Shown here piece by piece: positions 57,800-64,000 of a stretch of 64,000 bases of DNA. How positions within the stretch are numbered: the first letter of the stretch is position 1; each line of letters opens with the position of its first letter. The stretch is from Cercophora sp. LCS_1. Lineage: Eukaryota > Ascomycota > Sordariomycetes > Sordariales > Lasiosphaeriaceae. Below the pieces are notes generated by a model. It was not told where the DNA came from. It was given only the letters and a program-made list of their open reading frames with translations, and did not search any database. The position numbers and the translations under genes are program-made. The stretch is from assembly GCA_036250225.1 (NCBI GenBank), contig JAPZLL010000008.1, positions 930,001 to 994,000 of the forward strand, written 5' to 3'.

Positions 57800-60700
57800 A
57801 TGAACGGCCCCAATGCGACCACCCGTTCCAAGCGGAAGGAACCGCCGCACTCGCACGCCATTGACGGCCGCCACCCAAAGCATCTTCGCGCAAACGGCGA
57901 CCCCTTGTCGGCCGGTGTCTCGTCGGGCGGCGACAACACCCCCGAGACCCCCGACGACTTTGAAGCCGGATACGACGAGTACGATGATACCAGGCTACAA
58001 GCTCTGCTTCCCGGCCCGGACACGGCCGAGTGGCAGGCGACCATCGAGAACGTTGTTCGTAATGTCGTCTCGATCCGCTTCTGCCAAACGTGCTCTTTCG
58101 ATACAGATCCTGCCTTGACCAGCGAAGCAACGGGGTTTGTCGTTGATGCTGAAAGAGGGTGAGCCGCTCCATCACCTTGCGCTGACACAGCTGACACCCA
58201 GTGCCTTTTGTAGCTACATCCTGACGAATCGTCACGTCGTCGGGTCCGGTCCCTTTTGGGGCTACTGTGTTTTTGACAACCATGAAGAAGTCGACGCCTA
58301 CCCGGTATACCGCGACCCCGTTCACGACTTTGGCATCCTCAAGTTCGACCAAAAGGCGATCAAGTACATGCCAGTCGCCGCCCTCCCGCTGCGACCAGAC
58401 TTAGCAAGAGTTGGCATTGAGATCAGGGTTGTTGGTAACGACGCCGGCGAGAAGCTCAGTATTCTTTCGGGCGTGATCAGCAGACTGGACCGCAATGCGC
58501 CCGAGTACGGCGAGGGGTACAGCGACTTCAACACGTGTTACTACCAAGCAAGCGCCGCGGCTAGCGGCGGTAGCTCTGGCAGTCCGGTCGTGAACATTGA
58601 TGGTTATGCTGTGGCCCTTCAAGCCGGCGGCCGAGCGGATGGCGCGTCGACCGACTACTTCCTGCCCCTGGACAGGCCACTCCGGGCGCTGCGATGTCTG
58701 CAAGAAGGAAAGCCCATTACGCGAGGCGATATTCAGTGCCAGTTCCTCCTCAAGCCGTTCGACGAATGCCGACGATTGGGCCTCACGCCAGAGTGGGAGG
58801 CCCAAACGAGGAAAGCATTCCCGAAGGAGACCAACATGTTAGTTGCCGAGATTGTCCTTCCCGATGGGCCTTCGCATAACAACATTGAGGAGGGCGACGT
58901 TTTGATCAAGGTGAACGGGGAGCTGCTGACGCAGTTCATCCGGCTGGACGATATCCTCGACTCCAGCGTCGGGCAACCCGTCAGGCTGCTCTTGCTCCGC
59001 GGCGGCGAGGAGGTCGAAGTTGAGATCGAGGTTGGGGACTTGCACAAGATCACGCCTGATCGGTTCGTGTCAGTGTGCGGCGGGAGCTTTCACAACCTGT
59101 CTTATCAGCAAGCACGGCTCTACGGCGTTGCCTGCAAGGGTGTCTACGTCTGCGAGGCAGGGGGCTCTTTCCGACCCGACAATGCTGATAACGGTTGGCT
59201 GGTTCAAAGCATTGATCACAAGAAAACCCCAGATCTCGACACATTCATTGAGGTGATGAAAACCATTCCCGACAAGGCCCGCGTAGTGGTCACATATAAA
59301 CATTTGCGAGATCTCCACACGCTAATCACCACCATCATCTACGTGGACCGCCATTGGGCCAAGCAGATGAAGATGGCTGTACGGAACGACGAGACGGGGT
59401 TGTGGGATTTCTCCAACCTCGCAGATGCCTTGCCTCCTGTTCCCCCTGTCCCCAGGACAGCGTCGTTCATCCAGCTCGAGCACACTTCGCACCCTGCTGT
59501 TGCCGATCTCGTTCGCAGCTTCGTGCACGTCAACTGCACCATGCCGGTGAAGCTTGACGGCTTCCCTAAGAACCGGAAGTGGGGCATGGGACTTGTTATC
59601 GATGCAGACAAGGGTTTGGTCGTAATCTCGAGGGCGATCGTGCCCTACGATCTCTGTGACATCTCGATCACCATCGCAGATTCGATTGTCGTTGAGGGCA
59701 AGGTTGTTTTCCTCCATCCTCTCCAAAACTACGCCATTATCCAGTACGACCCCAAGCTGGTTGACGCCCCGGTTCTCAGCGCAAAGCTCAGCACCGAGGA
59801 GATCACCCAGGGCGCCTCGACCTACTTTATCGGCTACAATAGGATTGGCCGTATCGTGCACGCGGCTACCACGGTTACCGAGATATTTGCCGTCACGATC
59901 CCAGCCAACTCGGGAGCGCCCAGGTACCGGGCGGTCAATGTCAACGCCATCACGGTTGACACCAGCCTGAGCGGGCAATGCGGTAGCGGCGTTCTTGTCG
60001 CGCAGGACGGCACCGTCCAAGCCCTTTGGCTCACGTATCTTGGCGAGCGCTCGCCGTCGACGCACAGAGACGAGGAGTACCATCTCGGTCTGGCCACCCC
60101 CACAATGCTCCCCGTCATCTCACAGATTCAACAAGGGATCGATCCTAAGCTCCGGATGCTGTCAGTCGAGTTCCGCGCCATCCAAATGTCCCAGGCCAGG
60201 CTGATGGGGGTTTCGGAGGACTGGATCCAAAAGGTGTCCGTTGCCAACACGGCTCACCACCAGCTCTTCATGGTGACGAAGCGCACCTTTGAGCGGAAGG
60301 AGCCCGAGGGTGACGCTCTTCTCGAAGGTGATATTATCATCTCCCTGAATGGCAAGCTGATCACCAAAATATCGGACCTGGACGTCATGTATTCGCACGA
60401 GGTCCTCGACGCCGTGATCGTCCGCGACTGCCAGGAACTCAACGTGAAGCTGCCAACTGTGGCAGCCGATGACGTCGAGACAGACCATGCCATTTCTTTC
60501 TGCGGCGCTGTTCTCCACCGCCCGCACCATGCCGTTCGCCAGCAGATTAGCAAGCTGTTCAGTGAAGTCTACGTTTCGGCGAGGACGCGGGGCTCTCCCG
60601 CCTACCAGTACGGCCTCGCCCCGACAAACTTCATCACGCATGTCAACGGAAAGGCCACACCAGACCTCGAGTCATTCCTCGCCGCTGTCGTCAAGATCCC

Positions 60701-60981
60701 TGACAACACATGTACGTAACGAGCCTTGGTTCTCACCCGCATAAAACTAACGAGACGCAGATTTCCGACTCCGCGCAGTCACGTTTGACAGCGTGCCGTG
60801 GGTAGTGACGATGAAGAAGAATGAGCACTACTTTCCCACGATGGAGTGGATCAAGGATCCCAAGGAGGAGTGTGGCTGGCGTCGTGTGACATATGAGGGC
60901 GGCAAGGCTATCCAAGGTGAGGGGCCTGACGGGGTGATGCAAGCAGGGGATGAGAGCACCGAGATGGAAGTCGATGCTTGA
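57800..60981 (+). CDS. NMA111: Nuclear HtrA-like serine protease Nma111
   Basis: Nma111 is a nuclear HtrA/Omi-related protease with duplicated protease-PDZ units, implicated in yeast apoptosis and lipid homeostasis. Exons 57800-58158, 58214-60711 and 60761-60981 give 1025 aa, near the yeast length (997). The active N-terminal protease has H127 ([11 protein letters not shown]), D158 (VHDFGILKF) and S241 ([10 protein letters not shown]), matching yeast H121/D152/S236. PDZ-like segments follow ([33 protein letters not shown]). The second protease-like half (from about residue 500) has ISRAIVPYD where a catalytic His would be and [10 protein letters not shown], so it looks degenerate as in known homologues. 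The basic N-terminus ([10 protein letters not shown]) may be a nuclear signal. The ATG at 57800 is preferred over an upstream in-frame ATG at 57602. Confidence 0.94.
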
Positions 60982-61367
60982 AAGAAGCGGAAAGAACACG
61001 GCAATACAATGGGAAAGATGTGCCTTGCTGGTATGGGATTTCGCCAGCTGGATGGAGGCGGCGTTCTAGTTAAAAAAGGGTTCCTTTCTGGCCAGAAAGT
61101 GTCGTCGACGGATTTGGGATCGACGTAGAGGATCTTGGGCTTTTTTCGAGTCCAGAGATGTATGATTATTGTTCAATTTCAGCGGTGACCTATCCCGTAT
61201 TCACTTGCTACGGACCCGAGAGGGGCATCCGACAGTATTAGGCTTTACGCCTTCCTCGGCACGCACCAAAGCAAATTCGCGATTCTCAAGAACAAGATTT
61301 ATTCAGTCTCGTCACCATTGTCTCTGCCATCTTCTTCTCACAATACCGTCAACCGAATACTGAACCG
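60982..61367. other. Short spacer
   Basis: A 386-bp same-strand spacer; nothing is seen other than flanks. Confidence 0.55.
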
Positions 61368-61877
61368 ATGGCGCCGCCAAACTCAGCTGGCCCTGCGCCG
61401 CCGTCTTATTCAAAGACAACACCCAAGAACGAGAAGGGAGACGTCTGCTGGACGACCAGATGCGGCCAGTGGCTCAAACCCCTCCGGAAAGAAAAGGAGA
61501 GAACGGTAGAGAAGTGCAAACGGTGTGGAATGATCTTTTACCATCCCGTCCCGTGGAAACTACCCGATTGCTATTCCAACATGGAAGGTTGCCAGTGGTA
61601 TGTATCATCCTGGTATGTTCGAAACGGCCTTGTTGTGATGCACGCTCAGAGACAATTGACTAGCGAACCAGGCAGGAAAAGGAAGCTACAGGAGATCCTG
61701 GAGGAGAAAGGCGGAGATCTTCGCAAGATGGACCTCGGAGTGCTGGAAAGCCGGCGGGAAGACATGGTTTGGGACTGTTGCCTCAAGGGCTATAACGAGG
61801 GGGGGGGGGGGGGAGGGTTGTATTTGGTCTACGAGGAGGCACAAACCGATGAGGACGGGGTAGGAGGTTTGCGATAG
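61368..61877 (+). CDS. Small Cys-motif protein, paralogue 1 of a tandem pair
   Basis: The open frame encodes 169 aa unspliced. A likely 66-nt intron (GTATGT at 61598 to TAG at 61663) is 3n and stop-free; removing it gives 147 aa. A putative zinc-type motif CxxCGMIFYHP (CKRCGMIFYHP, residues about 50-60) is preceded by C-W-x4-C and followed by C and GCQ. The C-terminal half aligns with the next gene: RKRKLQEILEEKGGDLRKMDLGVLESR...MVWDCCLKG against KRNFDDILKEKGDGIRNQELDILTKLEGKIVWDLLPEG. A run of 15 G (61799-61813) encodes poly-Gly and could slip. No signal peptide or membrane segment. Function unknown. Confidence 0.65.
   Translation: MAPPNSAGPAPPSYSKTTPKNEKGDVCWTTRCGQWLKPLRKEKERTVEKCKRCGMIFYHPVPWKLPDCYSNMEGCQWYVSSWYVRNGLVVMHAQRQLTSEPGRKRKLQEILEEKGGDLRKMDLGVLESRREDMVWDCCLKGYNEGGGGGGLYLVYEEAQTDEDGVGGLR
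61799..61813 (+). repeat. Poly-G tract (G15) inside a coding region
   Basis: Fifteen consecutive G residues encode Gly codons in the small Cys-motif gene. A sequencing or biological slip of one base would change the last 20 or so residues. Confidence 0.9.
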
Positions 61878-62128
61878 GGCGTTTGTAGCGCCGAGGTTGG
61901 GGGGTTTTTAAGTTGGGAGGTGTTAGTCAACAGACGGGAGTACGGCTTGTGTTGCCGGCGGAGGCATAGATAAGCTTATGCGTATTGGGCTCCACGGGAG
62001 GAGAAATATCTCTTGTTCTTTTAATCTTGTTTTAATCTTGTCCTTTCTCCAACCATCTATCCCGACCTGGCCCCCCTGAGTCGAGTCGACGGACTTTGCA
62101 TATCCCCTCCAGGCTTGCTTTGGTCTTC

Positions 62129-62810
62129 ATGATGAGTGAACAAGGCACAAAGTCCCCCGCGCCGCCGGCCTGTTCCGAGGACGACCCCAATACCGAGAAG
62201 CCGAATACCTCGTTCGCAGGAAGACTTGTCCAGCGGCTGAGACGTTTGCTCTGCAAACAAGAAAAGGCGCAACGGAAGGAGAAGGCAGACGAAAAGAAGG
62301 AGAAAGTAGAGAAAAAGGAAGAAGAACAGAAGGCGGTAGTGAAGCAAGAGGAGGAGGAGGAGGAGGAGGAGGAGGAGCAGACGCTACAGCAATGTGAACT
62401 GTGCGGGATGGTGTTTTACTACCCCATTCGGAGCAACCCGCAGAGGCCAACGTTCATGGCGTCGTGCATACCGACACACCCAGGTACGTTCCGCAATGGG
62501 CATTTGATTGATACCGTATTATAGCATAAAACTGATTTCTCGGCCAACGCTAGGCAATAAACGAAACTTCGATGACATTCTCAAGGAAAAGGGGGACGGT
62601 ATCCGTAACCAGGAGTTGGACATCTTGACAAAGCTCGAGGGAAAGATTGTGTGGGACTTGTTGCCCGAGGGAAGCGAGGAAAGCGGGCAGCCGGGATATT
62701 GGCTGTGTGAGTACTTCAGCGAGGCATACGCCGAAGAAGAATCTGTAGATGCCTCAGTAGTGGAGCTCCAGCGGTATTTATCAGCGCCGCACCACCAACC
62801 AATGGATTGA
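62129..62810 (+). CDS. Small Cys-motif protein, paralogue 2 of a tandem pair
   Basis: Exons 62129-62483 and 62554-62810 encode 203 aa; the start is one of two adjacent ATGs (62129 or 62132). The N-terminal half is a highly charged Lys/Glu tract (KEKADEKKEKVEKKEEEQ, then ten Glu from a GAG/GAA repeat at about 62347-62377), probably a long charged helix. The motif CELCGMVFYYPI corresponds to CKRCGMIFYHP of the neighbour, 0.5 kb upstream. After the intron the two proteins share the ILKEKGD...IVWDLLPEG block. The intron falls at the same place relative to these blocks in both genes, supporting tandem duplication. The family is unknown to me; the four-residue Cys spacing suggests a metal site, but only one pair is conserved between paralogues. 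Confidence 0.7.
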
Positions 62811-63123
62811 AATTCACGGGAAAACAACATACCTCAACACTATGGCGATACTGGTGGACATCAATGCGACCCCTTCGACGCATCCTGCCTCCAACAGAGG
62901 GCCCAAAAAAAATCACCTTCCGAGGTAAACAACCTTCTAAGGATCCGAACTTGTCCTCGGTTGTCATGGGAGGGTAGAAAACCCCGTATCTCGAACCTAT
63001 ACACATCGTTCAAACCACGAAAATCCTGTCTCTCCTATAAAATCCTCCATCCTCCCTTCATCGTATCTCGCTCACAATTCTACAAAAACATCCGCTGCGT
63101 CAACCACCAAACTAAAGAGCAAA
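62811..63123. other. Short spacer
   Basis: A 313-bp spacer; the last 100 bp are C/A-rich like a leader. No gene seen. Confidence 0.5.
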
Positions 63124-63567
63124 ATGACCACTTCACCATCAACACCATCAACATCAACAACCACCCAACCCCCCAAGTCCAAAATGGCATCCGATTGGGC
63201 ACCCACAACGAAAACGATCCTCCTCACGTACCTCACCGGCTTCGTCTTCGCAACATTCCTCTTCGTCATCGCCTGCATTGACGCCTACAACAACGGATCC
63301 AACAGCCGCTACACTCTCATCTGGGGCCAAAACATCCCAGTCGTATTTACCTATCTTGTTTGCATCTGCGTCCTCCTCATCGTCGTGTGCTTTGGTCTTT
63401 TCGACCTTATCTTGCACGATTCCAGATGCATGTTGGTCTCCGATAGGAAAAAAAAAAACAAGAGAGATGTGGAACGGGACTGGGTTGGTACCGGTAGATG
63501 CCAGGAGCGTTCAGCGATCAACTGTCGAATCTGCCGAACCTCGGTGGGACATGGACACTGGTTGTGA
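63124..63567 (+). CDS. Small integral membrane protein, function unknown
   Basis: The frame encodes 147 aa from ATG 63124 (a second ATG at 63184 is also possible). A Thr/Ser/Pro-rich N-terminus is followed by two hydrophobic helices: TILLTYLTGFVFATFLFVIACI and IPVVFTYLVCICVLLIVVCFGLFDLIL. Between them lies a short loop with YNNGSNSRYTLIWGQN. After the second helix, an A11 run (63450-63460) begins a Lys-rich, Cys-containing tail with little character. A different frame is open after the run, so the last 45 residues may be wrong if the homopolymer count is off. No family recognised. Confidence 0.55.
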   Translation: MTTSPSTPSTSTTTQPPKSKMASDWAPTTKTILLTYLTGFVFATFLFVIACIDAYNNGSNSRYTLIWGQNIPVVFTYLVCICVLLIVVCFGLFDLILHDSRCMLVSDRKKKNKRDVERDWVGTGRCQERSAINCRICRTSVGHGHWL

Positions 63568-63780
63568 TTGTCAGCTCAAGTATGACAAAGCGGGGTGTGA
63601 GCAATTGTTTGGGGTTGGATGGCTTTGAAACAATTTTTCAAATGGGGACACTCCGAGTCGCATCTGTTCAAAGCGAGCCCTTGTAATGTATAACATTGTC
63701 CTCATTCATACTCGCCAGCCATATGCAAACACCCCAAGCCAAGCTATGCTCCCGCGATGCAGTCAATTCACTCAAACCAA

Positions 63781-64000
63781 TCATGTCCTCCCCCACGCAT
63801 TCTGCGCCTCTGCTGCCTCAGCCGCCGCTACGGCAGCGGGCACTGGGGTCAACGGAGGGGATTCTTTCTCCTCCGGCTGAATCTCGACAATCTTTGGTTC
63901 AGCCACCTTTGGCTCCACGACCTTGGGCTCTGGTGTCCCGTTCTGTTTCTTAGCCGCGATTTCCGAAGCAACAACATTGTCGATGCCACTAGTTGCCAAC
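63781..64000 (-). CDS. Unrecognised protein, C-terminal fragment
   Basis: An open frame enters from the right window edge and ends at TGA (63783-63781), giving the last 72 residues or so. It reads NVVASEIAAKKQNGTPEPKVVEPKV, then a Pro/Glu/Val repeat (KVVEPKVAEPKIVEI) and an Ala-rich end (AAVAAAEAAEAQNAWGRT). The composition is of a disordered tail. No start codon lies within the window, so the product cannot be named. Confidence 0.5.
   Translation of the reverse strand, partial: LATSGIDNVVASEIAAKKQNGTPEPKVVEPKVAEPKIVEIQPEEKESPPLTPVPAAVAAAEAAEAQNAWGRT

Noticed and set aside
1..64000. Secondary-metabolite cluster, CRISPR array, transposase or dispersed 5S rRNA gene
   Set aside because: No synthase, array-like repeats, transposase/integrase motifs or 5S consensus segments were found by eye.

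Overview
The window looks like nuclear DNA of a filamentous ascomycete, most likely a Sordariomycete. It is GC-rich, has short introns (mostly 46-175 nt) with GT(A/G) donors, CTNAC-type branch points and CAG/TAG acceptors, and its proteins match Pezizomycotina families (APSES regulator, PX/PH-less phospholipase D, GPI-anchored Thr-rich wall protein, FSP1/AMID-like flavoprotein). The species cannot be fixed from sequence alone. No ribosomal RNA, CRISPR array, prophage or intact transposon was seen. Exon boundaries were derived by hand from splice signals, frame continuity and remembered family motifs.

Layout, left to right. 1-380: partial GNAT acetyltransferase (-). 2746-5670: eight-exon phospholipase D (+), convergent with SEC62 (6083-7312, -). 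9187-10779: disordered fungal protein with a coiled coil. 12353-13943: membrane-anchored histidine acid phosphatase. 15419-16258: small single-pass membrane protein. 17001-17996: inositol-monophosphatase-family protein. 18385-20506: multi-exon protein with an HExxH zincin motif that I could not place in a named peptidase family. 22665-24401: MFS transporter with an 18-nt micro-exon. 25489-26676: CNS1/TTC4-type Hsp90 co-chaperone.

The middle holds an APSES-domain regulator (27114-28922, -) that diverges across 3.7 kb from DNA topoisomerase II (32625-37959, +). Topoisomerase II is followed on the same strand by tyrosyl-DNA phosphodiesterase (38652-40365). The enzyme that forms protein-DNA adducts therefore sits next to one that removes them. 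Next come acyl-CoA-binding protein (40539-40976, -, with a GC-AG intron) and an FSP1/AMID-like oxidoreductase (43405-44581).

The right part holds a 956-aa Thr-rich, probably GPI-anchored surface protein (46703-49619, -), a kelch-propeller membrane protein (53262-55853), the nuclear HtrA-like protease Nma111 (57800-60981), two tandem paralogous small Cys-motif proteins (61368-61877 and 62129-62810), a small membrane protein (63124-63567) and the 3' end of an unrecognised gene (63781-64000, -).

Genes are separated by unusually long spacers (up to 3.7 kb) rich in simple repeats. Three degenerate tRNA-like or Pol III-like sequences were noticed in the right half. The least explained items are the HExxH protein, the tandem Cys-motif pair and an isolated B-box plus T-run near 56.3 kb. 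No operon-like organisation is expected, and apart from TOP2/TDP1 the neighbours do not form an obvious pathway.
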